Source of the DNA: Acidobacteriota bacterium
GTDB lineage: Bacteria > Acidobacteriota > Thermoanaerobaculia > Multivoradales > J023
NCBI GenBank assembly: GCA_029263395.1
Contig: JAJCXO010000282.1
Span: forward strand, 82,899 to 146,898
DNA length: 64,000 nucleotides
Direction: 5' to 3'
Shown: one piece after another, positions 7,870-17,689 of the stretch
Position numbering within the stretch: the stretch's first letter is position 1
Layout: every line of letters starts with the position of its first letter
Program-made: the position numbers and the translations under genes
Notes under the pieces: model-generated
Seen by the model: the letters and a program-made list of their open reading frames with translations, nothing else
Told to the model about the DNA's origin: nothing
Databases searched by the model: none

Positions 7870-7944
7870 TCCGGCATTGTCAAACGCGCCTATCACTCCC
7901 AGGCTGGTACGCATCTCTTCAGGGCCGCAGGCCAGGTTCACCGC

Positions 7945-8373
7945 TCAACGTAACCGATCGACCAACTCCCCTACCACCTCGATGACCAGTTCTGGCTGAT
8001 CCTTCTGAATCTGGTGGCCGCTGCGCTTGGCCATGACTTGCCTGCTGTTGGTCGACAAGGCCAACATGCCGGCTTGCAAACGGTGACGCAAGGCTAGGTC
8101 TTCACGGGCCTGGTCCAGGGTCATGCTGGCCGGCCGGGGTTGGTCTTCGATCGGCCCGGCGGCAGTCAAGACGACTAAGGGCAGATCACCCAGGGAGCCC
8201 GCAACCCCAACCTCTTTGATCTGGTTGGTGGTGATGGCAACCCCTTCGTTCTCCGCCACCATGGTCGAGATGAACGACGGACGATAGACCAAGACGTTTT
8301 CCATCGCTTGGGCTTCCGGTGGCAAGTCATGACCATCGATCATGCCGAAGAGATGCGCCACGCCGAACCACAA
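7945..8373 (-). pseudogene. C-terminal remnant of an alpha/beta hydrolase
   Basis: An open frame of about 140 residues matching only the cap and C-terminal half of alpha/beta hydrolases. LPPEAQAMENVLVYRPSF is cap helix, and GDLPLVVLTAA is the strand before the acid residue. LSTNSRQVMAKRSGHQIQKD carries the catalytic-histidine region (GH). The nucleophile elbow (GxSxG) and oxyanion parts are missing. A stop lies just upstream (8392), and the frame runs into the start of the divergent regulator gene. The first codon would be TTG without a ribosome binding site. I read it as a truncated gene next to the RAYT repeats. Confidence 0.65.
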
Positions 8374-9662
8374 CCGCCACGAGCTTGCTGATTACAGGTT
8401 GGGGGACGCGCTCGTTCGGGTCCGTTCTCGCACCATCGAAACGGATGGCGAGAGCCGGCAGCTCGATCACAAGGCCCTCCAGGTTTTGCACTGTCTGGTG
8501 CAACAAGCAGACGCTGCCCGCACAGAAGACACTGCCCGCACAGAAGACGCTGGCCGCATGGACGTGGTTCGCAAGGAAGACCTCTTCGATCGGGTCTGGC
8601 CGCAAACCCATGTCTCCGACGACGTCTTGACCGGCGCAATCAGCCGCCTGCGCCGCGCCCTAGGCGACGACCCACGGACACCGCGCTTCATTGAGACGGT
8701 ACCCTCGGTGGGTTATCGCCTGATCGCAACCATCGAGCCAGTTGAGCCACCGGAGGCCAAACCGAGGACCAGCAAACCCGTCGCGACGCGGCTCCATTGG
8801 AGCTGGCGCCTCACCGCTGCCTTGGTCGTGGTGCTCACTCTGATTGTGCTCTCTGTGGTGCGACAACCCGCCAAGGAGACATCGCGATCGATTGCGGTTT
8901 TGCCCCTCGCCAACTTGACCGGTGACCCTGCCCAAGCCCACCTCGCGGCCGGGATGAGCGAGGCGCTGATCACCGGCCTGGCGCGGCAAGAGGGATTTTG
9001 CCGCTGCTGAACAACGTTTTGAAGATGCCCTCACCCTGGATCCCCACGACATCATGGCTCGGGACGGTTATAGCCGTTTGCTCACCGTGACCGGAGACTT
9101 CGAGCAAGCGCTCGAACAACAGCGGATCTTGCGCGAGCTTAACCCGCTGATTTATCACCAACCATACCTCGCCACCATCCACAACATGGCTCGCCAGCAC
9201 GAGCAAGCTCTAAAAGAGTTACAACGTCAGCTCACCCTCGAACGTAGCTCACCGCGGCTCTACTCGCATCTCGCGTCTACCTATCGGTGGCTCGATCGGC
9301 CGGCGGAAGCCATCGTCCCTTTACTGACGTCTCTGCGGCTCGAAGGGATTCCCGCCGCCAACATCGACGATATCCGTGCCGCTTTTGAACGAGGTCATGT
9401 CGCGGGTGTTGGCCGCTTCATCCTGCGCCATTACGAGACGCTCCAGAACGGCGGCCTAACGGTTCCGGCCATGTCTCGCGCTGAAGCGTTTGTCCTCGCC
9501 GGTGAGTTCGAGGCAGCGATGCAGCACATCGAACACGCTTTCGATACCCGCGAACCGCGTCTGCTGGTGATCGTCCACAGCCCGGACTACGACGTACTGA
9601 GGGATCAGCCCCGGTTCCTGACCGTCCTCGGCCAGCTCGGTCTACCTGAAAGCCAGTATTGA
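8342..9662 (+). pseudogene. CadC-like winged-helix/TPR regulator, internally deleted and frameshifted
   Basis: Frame 1 (8342-9010) encodes an OmpR/PhoB-type winged helix (VFDRVWP-like FDRVWPQTHVSDDVLTGAIS...VPSVGYRLIA). A transmembrane helix (LTAALVVVLTLIVLSVV) and the start of the periplasmic domain (IAVLPLANLTGD...ALITGLARQEG) follow, then a stop. The next frame resumes without a start as DFAAAEQRFEDALTLDPHDI and continues to 9662 with TPR units. Intact relatives carry a long stretch between these two parts. A deletion with a +1 shift near 8990-9000 explains it. A duplicated 17-base unit gives ARTEDTARTED inside the DNA-binding domain, a further sign of relaxed selection. Confidence 0.72.
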
Positions 9663-9789
9663 GTAGCGCTCGAGCCTGACGGATACGGTGCCTCGATCAG
9701 GCTAGGACTCGGCGCCCCTAAGAAACTTGGCCAAATACGCTTGCCAGGAGCCTATTCTCCTGTCGTCATATTGGGCGTAACCTGATCTA

Positions 9790-9804
9790 CCTATTTTAAA
9801 TAGG
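9790..9804. promoter_or_regulatory. Perfect 15-bp palindrome upstream of transporter gene
   Basis: CCTATTTTAAATAGG is a perfect palindrome about one central base, AT-rich, 40 bases upstream of the substrate-binding protein start. It could be a repressor operator; no regulator is identified. Confidence 0.4.
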
Positions 9805-9843
9805 CAAGATCAAATACCCCCCTAACAACCCAGGAGACGATTC

Positions 9844-11418
9844 TTGCGCGGCAAAAAAAATCGACGGTTGATGAAAAACTATTCTTATTACACGCTGACC
9901 TCGCTTTTATTTATAACGTTCGGCTGCCAACCGGCGAACCAGGTCTCTCTCGAAGAGCAGACGACTGAGGCCACTAGCACAGCCCCTCAAGAGCATCCTC
10001 TGCGTATCGCGCTCGACGAGGACCTTCCGAGCCTAGACCCACACTTGCAGTTGACGATCGTAGGACAAGATGTGTTGTTCAACGTCTACGAGGCGCTGAC
10101 AACCACCGATCCCGAGGGCAAGTTACAGCCTGGTCTAGCGGAACGCTGGGAACGGGTCGACCCAAAAACCTGGCACTTCTACCTCAGGCAGGGTGTCCTG
10201 TTTCACAACGGGAATCCACTGACAGCCGCTGATGTCGTGGCGAGCCTGGATCGGGCACAGAACCACCCACAAAGTGAAGTCAGCACGTTCCTCAGCGGCG
10301 TCGTAGAGATCTCGGCTGACGCGAACCTCCAACGGGTCGAGATCAAAACAGAGCTCGATATGCCGCTGTTGTTGCATAGCCTGATCGGGGTTTCGATCCT
10401 TCCGCAGGATGCTCCAGAAGAAGTCACACAGCCGATCGGAACCGGGCCCTATCGATGCATCTCCTGTCAACCCGGTGAGGTGCTCCGCTTGGAATCGTTC
10501 GCGGACTATTGGCGCGGCCCCGCCCCCGAAGCGCAAGCTGAGTTCCACACGATCCCGCAAGCTACCCAAGCTTTGAATTCGCTGGCGAGTGGCGAGATCG
10601 ACCTGATTGGCGCTCTAGACCCGGCGTTGGTCCGCAACATCGAGGAACAAGAAGATCTCTGGGTCGAATCGCGACTCAGCCAAACGGTTTATCACCTCAG
10701 CCTCAACCCGCGCCACCTACCTCTCAACGAACCGTTGGTCCGTCAAGCCATCGACGTTGCACTCGATCGCGGCGAACTCATGCGCGAAGCGTCTTTCAAT
10801 TACTCGCAACCGACGGGCCAGATGTTGAGTCCTGACATCTATGGCTACGACCCCGGACTGACCGTTGTGGCCCAGGACACCGCGGCCGCCAAGGAGCTGC
10901 TGCGCCAAGCTGGCCATCCAGACGGTGTCGAGCTGATCCTGGAAACGACTGAGGCTTTCCACCGTGTGGCTGAAATCATGGTGCGGCAGTTGGCCAAAGC
11001 GGGTATCCGAGCCACTACGATTGAGAGTCCGTGGCCTGAGCTCTACGCACGCATGCAGGCTGGCGAGGTCGGCATCTGGCTCGGCGCATGGGCATTCGAC
11101 GGGCCAGACGCAGGGCTCTTCTTCGACGGCATGGTGCATTCCACCGTCGAGGGTACTGCGTGGGGAAGCTCGAATTCCATGGGTGGTTACGGCGACCCCG
11201 ATCTCGATCGGTTGATCGAGGCCGCCAGTATCGAGTCGGATCCCGCACAGCGGCTAGCGAAATTCCAACACATCTCGCGGCAGATGGCCGAGCAGCGATT
11301 TTATCTACCGCTGCTTTGGCCTCTGAACATCTACGGTCTACGGCGTGACTTGAACTGGGAGGCAAGACAAGACGGCCTGCTCTTGCTTTACGACATGAAG
11401 AGGTCTTTGTCCCGTTAG
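9844..11418 (+). CDS. ABC transporter substrate-binding lipoprotein (peptide/nickel, SBP_bac_5)
   Basis: A 524-residue protein. A basic n-region and the hydrophobic stretch YYTLTSLLFITFG precede Cys28, the probable lipidated residue. The mature part has family 5 signatures: SLDPHLQLTIVGQDVLFNVYEALTT (split), PGLAERWERVDPKTWHFYLR, VLFHNGNPLTAADV, and the C-terminal GYGDPDLDRLIEAA. It should deliver peptides or similar ligands to an ABC permease, but no permease or ATPase gene is adjacent, so it may be an orphan. A TTG start is chosen because CAGGAGA lies 7 bases upstream; the alternative ATG at 9871 has no comparable signal. Confidence 0.85.
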   Translation: MRGKKNRRLMKNYSYYTLTSLLFITFGCQPANQVSLEEQTTEATSTAPQEHPLRIALDEDLPSLDPHLQLTIVGQDVLFNVYEALTTTDPEGKLQPGLAERWERVDPKTWHFYLRQGVLFHNGNPLTAADVVASLDRAQNHPQSEVSTFLSGVVEISADANLQRVEIKTELDMPLLLHSLIGVSILPQDAPEEVTQPIGTGPYRCISCQPGEVLRLESFADYWRGPAPEAQAEFHTIPQATQALNSLASGEIDLIGALDPALVRNIEEQEDLWVESRLSQTVYHLSLNPRHLPLNEPLVRQAIDVALDRGELMREASFNYSQPTGQMLSPDIYGYDPGLTVVAQDTAAAKELLRQAGHPDGVELILETTEAFHRVAEIMVRQLAKAGIRATTIESPWPELYARMQAGEVGIWLGAWAFDGPDAGLFFDGMVHSTVEGTAWGSSNSMGGYGDPDLDRLIEAASIESDPAQRLAKFQHISRQMAEQRFYLPLLWPLNIYGLRRDLNWEARQDGLLLLYDMKRSLSR

Positions 11419-11433
11419 TGACGTCATGGCTGA

Positions 11434-11456
11434 GCGCGGGTCTTTCAGTCCCGCGC
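11434..11456. terminator. Hairpin between convergent genes
   Basis: GCGCGGG-TCTTTCAGT-CCCGCGC forms a perfect 7-bp GC stem between the convergent transporter and radical SAM genes. There is no strong T-run, so termination in either direction is only likely. Confidence 0.45.
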
Positions 11457-11485
11457 AGAGGGAGGGATCTAACTCAGGCCCTGCG

Positions 11486-12898
11486 TCAAGCCTCGGTGAT
11501 CGCAGGCTCCAGCTCATGGCGGGTCAAGTACATCCCCGCCCGTCCCACCCGAGCGTTGACATAACTCTTCGCCTGTCCCAACAACGTCCCTTGCGACAGC
11601 TTCCGCTGACGATGGAGCGCTACTTCGCTGACCATCCACCGGGTGGCGAAGTTGTAAAACCGCTTCGACCGTCGACCAGCGACAGTTTGTAGGCGATCGG
11701 TGCCGGTTTCCCACGACTCGGTGAGAGGCACGATGCGATCGGCGACTTCTTCGTAAAACTTGGTGCCCTTGATGGGATAAGCCACGGTGGTGAGGAAGAT
11801 GTCCGGCAGGGCTGCCTTGAGGCGATCGACGGTGGCTTCGAGATCTTCCCATTCTTCCCCAGCGTAACCCAGCATGATGAACATACCGGCTTCGATATCG
11901 AAACGCTGGAGCAGCTTGACCATCTCGACCAGGCGCTCGGCGTCGGTCCGACGCTCCATACGATCGAGAATACGCTGGGATCCGGACTCGGCACCGATCC
12001 AGATGCGATAACAGTCCATACTTTTCAAAGTTTGGACCACTTGCTCGTTAAGGCGATCTTCCCGCGAGATGGTCTCGAACGGCAGCTTGAGACCGCGACG
12101 CTCGAGCTCGGCGGCGTAGCCGTAGAGCCAACGATGATGGATGGTGAAGACATCGTCGGCGTACCACAACATGTCGGGGTTGTAACGCTCGACGATCGCC
12201 TCGACTTCATGCACCACATTTTCTGGCGAGCGTCGACGATGGGTGTAGCCAAACACCGAGTGGCTACACCAGCGGCATTTGTAGGGGCAGCCGCGGGCAG
12301 TGATCAACGAGACTGGCCGTTGGCCGTGGTGCTGCTGCCAGACGTCCATGTAGGCTGGGATATCGATCGCTTCGCGGTCCGGGAAGGGCTGCTCGTCGAG
12401 CTTGGGGATCTGCACCCGTGCCGACGTCTCGACCAGCTCCCCGTCGTCGTCGAGATAAGAAATACCGTCGACCGCTTCGAGCCCGCTCTGTCCGTGACGC
12501 GCCAGGTGCCGCAGGAGCTCTTCGAGGGTCAACTCACCTTCCCCTGCCACCACGATGTCGGCACCTGCCGACAGGTATTCGCGGGGATAGTTGCCAGGCT
12601 CGGGACCACCGAGGATCACCGTCGCTCCCTGGCGTTTGAGCAACCGGGTCATCGCCAGGGCGCTGGCGCGGGTGATCAAATTGACGTAAATCCCGACCAC
12701 CGAGGGTCGCTCTCGCTCGACATAGTCCGTGAACGCGCTACGGTTCGACAACGTCGAATCGAACACCTCCACGGCAAAACCTTTGGCCTTCAAGTGCGCC
12801 GAAATGTAGAGCAGGCCAAGCGGCGGGTAAGGCCGCATGATCTCGCGCTCGTGCTCGTCCTCTTCGAGGAAGTAGCCGTGGGTTAGGAGGATGTCCAT
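11486..12898 (-). CDS. B12-binding-domain radical SAM protein
   Basis: A 470-residue protein. Residues 1-140 form a Rossmann-like cobalamin-binding domain (PPLGLLYISAHLKAKG, VVGIYVNLITRAS, ILGGPEP, ADIVVAGEGE) without an obvious DxHxxG motif. Residues 190-400 are the radical SAM barrel, with the iron-sulfur motif CPYKCRWC after SLITARG, and WIGAESGSQRILDRM. This is the BchE/magnesium-protoporphyrin-cyclase-like architecture. Members methylate or rearrange unactivated carbons in many pathways; the substrate here is unknown. The gene stands alone, divergent from the sigma factor gene, so a link to the nearby RiPP genes is possible but unproven. Confidence 0.83.
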   Translation of the reverse strand: MDILLTHGYFLEEDEHEREIMRPYPPLGLLYISAHLKAKGFAVEVFDSTLSNRSAFTDYVERERPSVVGIYVNLITRASALAMTRLLKRQGATVILGGPEPGNYPREYLSAGADIVVAGEGELTLEELLRHLARHGQSGLEAVDGISYLDDDGELVETSARVQIPKLDEQPFPDREAIDIPAYMDVWQQHHGQRPVSLITARGCPYKCRWCSHSVFGYTHRRRSPENVVHEVEAIVERYNPDMLWYADDVFTIHHRWLYGYAAELERRGLKLPFETISREDRLNEQVVQTLKSMDCYRIWIGAESGSQRILDRMERRTDAERLVEMVKLLQRFDIEAGMFIMLGYAGEEWEDLEATVDRLKAALPDIFLTTVAYPIKGTKFYEEVADRIVPLTESWETGTDRLQTVAGRRSKRFYNFATRWMVSEVALHRQRKLSQGTLLGQAKSYVNARVGRAGMYLTRHELEPAITEA

Positions 12899-13081
12899 AA
12901 ATTCGCGACCTCAAATCTGCACGATTGGAAATGCCGGCACGATCCTATCGGAAGGGGGCACCTGTCGGCGGATCTATTCCGGGAGGTGGTTCACGAGCGC
13001 TTGATCCCTATCCGTCACCCTGACAACATCGAAGCTTCGAAATGCAACGATCTGTTTGGATCGCAGCCGCGGGAGCCGACG

Positions 13082-13696
13082 ATGGGCATGCCTTCGCAAG
13101 GAGAGGTCACCCGTTTGCTGGTGGACTGGAGCAACGGGGATCAGGCGGCAGTGGATCAGTTGATGCCACTGGTGTACGACGAGTTGCATCGACTGGCCGA
13201 GCGCCACATGCGGCGGGAGCGTGTCGAGCACACCCTGCAACCAACCGCGCTGGTGCACGAGGCCTACTGTCGACTGATCGATCAGCACCGAGTCCACTGG
13301 CAAAACCGAGCGCAGTTCTTCGGCATCGCCGCCCAGCAGATGCGCCGTATTCTGGTCGATCATGCCCGCCGTCGACGTTACGCGAAACGGCAAGGCAGCG
13401 AACATCAGATCAGCCTCGACGATGCCGTGCTGCCGACAACCGGACGGCCAGCCGACCTGCTCGCTCTCGATGACGCCTTGTCCAGCCTCGCTGAGCTCGA
13501 TGCCCGCATGGCACAAGTCATCGAATTGCGGATCTTCGGCGGCCTGACGATCGAAGAGTCCGCTGCCGTGCTCGGCGTCTCCAACACGACGGTGATCACC
13601 GACTTCAAGGCGGCTCGTGCCTGGCTGTATCGCGAGCTGAGCGATGACCTCGAGGTAGCGGACGACTCGGTGGCTCGCCATCAGCAGACAGCATGA
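13082..13696 (+). CDS. ECF-like sigma factor (TIGR02999-type)
   Basis: A 204-residue sigma-70 family protein. Region 2 begins VYDELHRLAERHMRRERVEHTLQ, with the family-typical TALVHEAYCRLI and FFGIAAQQMRRILVDHARRR elements. Region 4 is MAQVIELRIFGGLTIEESAAVLG followed by a helix-turn-helix. This matches the ECF subgroup that is regularly encoded next to TPR Ser/Thr kinases rather than anti-sigma factors. The ATG at 13082 is chosen over the upstream start because it gives the usual N-terminus. Its stop overlaps the kinase start (ATGA), so the genes are co-translated. Confidence 0.87.
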   Translation: MGMPSQGEVTRLLVDWSNGDQAAVDQLMPLVYDELHRLAERHMRRERVEHTLQPTALVHEAYCRLIDQHRVHWQNRAQFFGIAAQQMRRILVDHARRRRYAKRQGSEHQISLDDAVLPTTGRPADLLALDDALSSLAELDARMAQVIELRIFGGLTIEESAAVLGVSNTTVITDFKAARAWLYRELSDDLEVADDSVARHQQTA

Positions 13697-16350
13697 CCCC
13701 TGAACGCTTTCGGCGAGCCAACGAGCTGTTCCAAGTCGCCTTGGAACAGAACGGAGAGCTCGATCCGTCGGCGCAGTCACATCTCCTCGACCGTGTGTGC
13801 CAGGACGATCCAGAGCTACGCCAGGAGGTTGACTCCCTGCTGGCTGCCCACCACCGAGCGGGCAGCTTTCTAGAAGATACGGTCGCCGCCGAGGCGAAAC
13901 GATTCACCACGTCCCGAGACGGCACCCGTATCGGCGCCTACGAAGTGATCCGTCTGCTCGGCCAGGGCGGCATGAGCGCGGTCTACCTCGCGGTGCGGAC
14001 CGACGAACGGTATCGCAAAGAGGTGGCAATCAAGGTCCTCAAGCGGGGCTTGGACACCGACGAGATCCAACGTCGATTTCACCAGGAACGTCAGATCCTG
14101 GCCAACCTCGATCACCCCAACATTGCCCGCTTGCTGGATGCCGCGACCAGCGAGGATGGCCTGCCCTGCTTCGTAATGGAGGTGGTGGAAGGGGATCCGA
14201 TCGACGTCTACTGCAATCGTCAACACCTACCTCTACCTCAGCGACTAGCGCTATTCCGCACCGTCTGCTCAGCGGTCCAAGCCGCCCACCGCAACCAGGT
14301 GGTGCACCGAGACCTCAAGCCCAGCAATATCCTAGTCACCGCTGGAGGTATCCCCAAGCTGCTCGACTTCGGCATCGCCAAATTGCTCGATCCCGCCGGC
14401 TTTCCTCAGACCATCGCCGCGACTGCATTGGCACACCGGCCAATGACCCCAGAATACGCCAGCCCCGAGCAAGTCCGAGGCGAAGCAATCACCACCGCCA
14501 GCGATATCTATTCCTTGGGGATCCTGCTGCATGTGCTGCTCACCGGCCGGCAGCCCTATCGCGTCGACACCCTCGAGCCCCGTGCGATGGAACGGGTCAT
14601 CTGCGAACATGAAGTCATCAAGCCGAGCGCTGCCTTGGATCCCGAGACGGTACCCGGGCCACTCGAGAAGGTCCGCAGCCAACTTGTCGGCGACCTCGAC
14701 ACGATTGTGCTGAAAGCCTTGGACAAGGAGGCGGACCAGCGTTACGGGTCCGTCGACCAACTCTCTGAGGACTTACGGCGCCATCTGGAGGGTCTGCCGA
14801 TCCTCGCTCGCCGGCCGACGTTCCGCTACCGTGCCGGTAAGTTCCTCCGCCGCCATCGGACCGGGGTGTTGATGGCAATGTTATCTGTAATGTTGCTGGT
14901 GGCTGGCATCCTTGCAACGGCTTGGCAAGCTCACATTGCAAGCCTCGAACGGGCCACTGCTGAAGCGGAACGCCAGCGAGCGGAAGAGGTATCCGCGGCC
15001 CTCGAGCAGCTGTTCCAGGTTGCGGACCCCGGCCGGACCTCGGGCGAAGTGGTCACCGCCCGCGACCTGTTGGACAAGGCTGCCGAGGAATTCGTTTCGG
15101 AACCATGGGAGCAACCGACAGTACAGGCGCAGTTGCTCGACACCATGGGCACCAGTTACCACGGGCTCGGTTTCTATGACGAAGCGCAGCAGACCTTGCA
15201 GACAGCGCTTCGCATCCGCCGTCGAGCCTTGGGTACGCCCCACCTCGAGGTAGCCGAGACGCTGGAGAATCTTGGCGCGGTCCTCCAGGCAAAAGCTGCC
15301 TATCGCGAGGCCAGCAAGCTCTCCCGCGAGGCGCTGACCATCCGCCGCCAGCTGCTTGGCCCGGAGCACCCCGTCGTTGCCGAGAGCCTCAACAACCTGG
15401 CCGCGGCCTATCGGGCGACAGATGATCTCGAGGCCGCGGAACCTTTGCTGCGGGAAGCCCTGGCGATCAAGCGTCGAGTGTTGGGCAACGAACACTTGTC
15501 CGTGGTCGTGGGTATCAACAACCTCGCTCAGCTGTTGAACGACCGCGCCAACTACCAGGCCAGCGAACCCCTGCTGCAGGAAGCTCTGACCGTCCGTCGT
15601 AAGCTCCTCGGCAACGTCCACCCGTTGGTCGCAGAGAGCCTCAACAACTTGGCTTCGGTGTTCTTGCGGCAGCAAAAACTCGACCAAGCCGAAATCACGT
15701 TTCGCGAAACCTTGGCCCTGCGTCGGCAGCTGTACGATGGTGATCATCCCTCCGTCGCCCGCAGCTTCGGCAATCTCGGGGTTGTGTTGGTAGATCAGGC
15801 CAACTATGCCGATGCGGAACCCCTGCTACGCGAAGCGTTGGCCATGAAACGTCGACTGTTGGGCGACGAACATCCCAGCCTGGCTTTCACCCAGCATACT
15901 CTCGGGCAGACCCGTGAAGCCCGAGGCGATACCACCGACGCCGAGGCCTTGTTCCGCGAAGCTCTCAGGTTACGTCGACAAGCGCTGGCCGAAGACCACC
16001 GCCACATCGCAACCTCCGCCCTGGCCCTTGGCCAATTACTGCTCGACCGTGGCGACCTCACCCATGCTGAGCCGCTGATCCGTGAAGCCGTGGTCATCCA
16101 ATGCCTCAAGCAAGCCGACCCGTGGCGCTTGGCCGAGGCCGAAAGTGCCCTCGGCGGCCTTCTTTTGGTGGCGGGAGATACCATCCGTGCCGAGGCCATC
16201 TTGACCACAAGCCACCAAGGTTTGGTCGACGGCCTAGGGCCAAACGATCGACGAGTCGCACGCGCTAAAGCTCGCTTGGACGCTTTGTACGAGATCCCGG
16301 GTCGATCCAAAGACGCCAGGCTCTACCGATCCTCGACCGAAACGGACTGA
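13693..16350 (+). CDS. Ser/Thr protein kinase with TPR repeats
   Basis: An 885-residue protein. A leader of about 75 residues holds the FRRANELFQVALE motif. The kinase domain (about 78-350) is complete: GQGGMSAVY, VAIKVLK, HRDLKPSN, DFGIAK, and PEYASPEQ as activation segment. One transmembrane helix follows (LMAMLSVMLLVAGILATAW). The C-terminal half has at least eight 42-residue kinesin-light-chain-type TPRs (for example EAEPLLREALAIKRRVLGNEH). It probably phosphorylates the co-encoded sigma factor or partners, with the TPRs outside or as scaffold. All catalytic residues are present, so it should be active. Confidence 0.9.
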   Translation: MTPERFRRANELFQVALEQNGELDPSAQSHLLDRVCQDDPELRQEVDSLLAAHHRAGSFLEDTVAAEAKRFTTSRDGTRIGAYEVIRLLGQGGMSAVYLAVRTDERYRKEVAIKVLKRGLDTDEIQRRFHQERQILANLDHPNIARLLDAATSEDGLPCFVMEVVEGDPIDVYCNRQHLPLPQRLALFRTVCSAVQAAHRNQVVHRDLKPSNILVTAGGIPKLLDFGIAKLLDPAGFPQTIAATALAHRPMTPEYASPEQVRGEAITTASDIYSLGILLHVLLTGRQPYRVDTLEPRAMERVICEHEVIKPSAALDPETVPGPLEKVRSQLVGDLDTIVLKALDKEADQRYGSVDQLSEDLRRHLEGLPILARRPTFRYRAGKFLRRHRTGVLMAMLSVMLLVAGILATAWQAHIASLERATAEAERQRAEEVSAALEQLFQVADPGRTSGEVVTARDLLDKAAEEFVSEPWEQPTVQAQLLDTMGTSYHGLGFYDEAQQTLQTALRIRRRALGTPHLEVAETLENLGAVLQAKAAYREASKLSREALTIRRQLLGPEHPVVAESLNNLAAAYRATDDLEAAEPLLREALAIKRRVLGNEHLSVVVGINNLAQLLNDRANYQASEPLLQEALTVRRKLLGNVHPLVAESLNNLASVFLRQQKLDQAEITFRETLALRRQLYDGDHPSVARSFGNLGVVLVDQANYADAEPLLREALAMKRRLLGDEHPSLAFTQHTLGQTREARGDTTDAEALFREALRLRRQALAEDHRHIATSALALGQLLLDRGDLTHAEPLIREAVVIQCLKQADPWRLAEAESALGGLLLVAGDTIRAEAILTTSHQGLVDGLGPNDRRVARAKARLDALYEIPGRSKDARLYRSSTETD

Positions 16351-17507
16351 TCGAGCCGTCGAAGAGACTCGGCGAGCATGGCGGAGCCGGCTTCGGAAGC
16401 CAATTCGTCAACCCTTAGAGTTGCGAGGGCGGCGAGGACCAGAGCCTGCATGCGGGGAGATCTCTTGTCTGCCACATGTTCACGGTCGAAAACTTCCAAC
16501 TGACGAGCTGCACGAACAATCAGCTGTTGCAGCACACGGAAAGCTCCGTCTGAGAGCGGTGGGTCACCACGGTAGAGGTCTAGACGTCGACCCGGGTGAT
16601 AACTCGGGAAGTGTTCCAGGCCGATGAAGCGCAGGAACCAATCACTGCGGTAGTGTCCTTCGGCGGCGACGATCCCAGCGTAGTCGGCGATCAGCTCATC
16701 GAGCAGGTTGTTCCGCATGGAGCCGAAGATGCGACGCGTGAAGTAGTGCGTGCATTCGTGCTCGCGACGAATGATCAGCGACTTTTGACGCCAGATCTCC
16801 TCGTCGAGCCCCATCTCGTCTGCTTCGACCGCGCTGTAGGGCCCGTCGGAGAGCAAGATGAAACGATCCTGATAGAGCTTTTTCCGCTGACGAATATAGG
16901 CAAACTCTTCCTTCCAAGTCTCACGTTCGGGCTCACTGTTGCTCACCCACTCTGCCTGCAGGGCGCGGATGCGACACCAGTTGTTGAATCCTCCGATCAT
17001 TTTGGCGCCCATCGAATCCGGCACCGCAACCGGTTCATTACGATTGGTGAGGGCGCGCACGAAAGCCTTGAACTGCGGTCGACCGCTGAGAGTGATGATC
17101 GGGATATGTCCCGCGAGACTCGGATAGATCGCGAGCTCAACGGTCCCCGGCGCATCGATCACGAGGCCCGTCGCTTCCTCGAACTCGTCGGGATCACGGC
17201 CTTGGAGCGTCGCCGCTCGGTAAGCCGGCGTCTGACTGATCCCCTCCTGAATCGGGAAGCGCAACTGTGGCAAATAGCGTTGCAGAGTCTCGAAGGCACG
17301 GCTGTTTTGACCAGCCTCATCAGCCCAAGCCCGCCAGGTGCTGGCGAATGGCTCGTCTGGAAGGGGGAGCTCGGCCAACAACCGAGACTCGGTCGGATCG
17401 AAAGCACTCTCGTTGTAAACCAAGAGCTCCTCAACCTCATGCCGCGAAGCTCCTGCGGCCACGATCTGCTCAGCTCGCTGTTTGGGACTCATTCCTTCCT
17501 GGCTCAT
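16323..17507 (-). CDS. Putative zinc metalloprotease-like protein with HECTH motif
   Basis: A 394-residue protein of an unnamed family, possibly the DUF7005-type. Near residue 250 it has HECTH (an HExxH zinc motif, with preceding SLIIRRE), followed about 15 residues later by LLDELIADYAGI, whose acidic residue could be the third ligand. This layout fits a gluzincin-like site. No signal peptide is seen, so it is cytoplasmic. The start ATG has GGAGAG 7 bases upstream; the longer frame starts with TTG. It is divergent from the RiPP precursor gene 183 bases away. A role in leader or core processing is inference only. Confidence 0.6.
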   Translation of the reverse strand: MSQEGMSPKQRAEQIVAAGASRHEVEELLVYNESAFDPTESRLLAELPLPDEPFASTWRAWADEAGQNSRAFETLQRYLPQLRFPIQEGISQTPAYRAATLQGRDPDEFEEATGLVIDAPGTVELAIYPSLAGHIPIITLSGRPQFKAFVRALTNRNEPVAVPDSMGAKMIGGFNNWCRIRALQAEWVSNSEPERETWKEEFAYIRQRKKLYQDRFILLSDGPYSAVEADEMGLDEEIWRQKSLIIRREHECTHYFTRRIFGSMRNNLLDELIADYAGIVAAEGHYRSDWFLRFIGLEHFPSYHPGRRLDLYRGDPPLSDGAFRVLQQLIVRAARQLEVFDREHVADKRSPRMQALVLAALATLRVDELASEAGSAMLAESLRRLDQSVSVEDR

Positions 17508-17689
17508 CCGAAGACTCTCCAAATCGCGGTTCGGTCAGCGGTCATTTTGGCCCCACCGATACAATCCACGGCAACGTGGACCACTCTGCTGCTGAGATGT
17601 GTCGGATCCAGATGGCTGACAAGCCTACATTGACATGCTCCGCTCGCGGCGTTAATCTGGTTAAATTCTTTCTTCAGGAGAATTGCACA

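Noticed and set aside
12032..12886. 284-residue plus-strand ORF
   Set aside because: Antisense to the radical SAM gene, which has full motifs; composition is typical of a GC-rich shadow frame.
14881..15747. 288-residue minus-strand ORF
   Set aside because: Antisense to the TPR part of the kinase; the repeat-like look comes from TPR periodicity.
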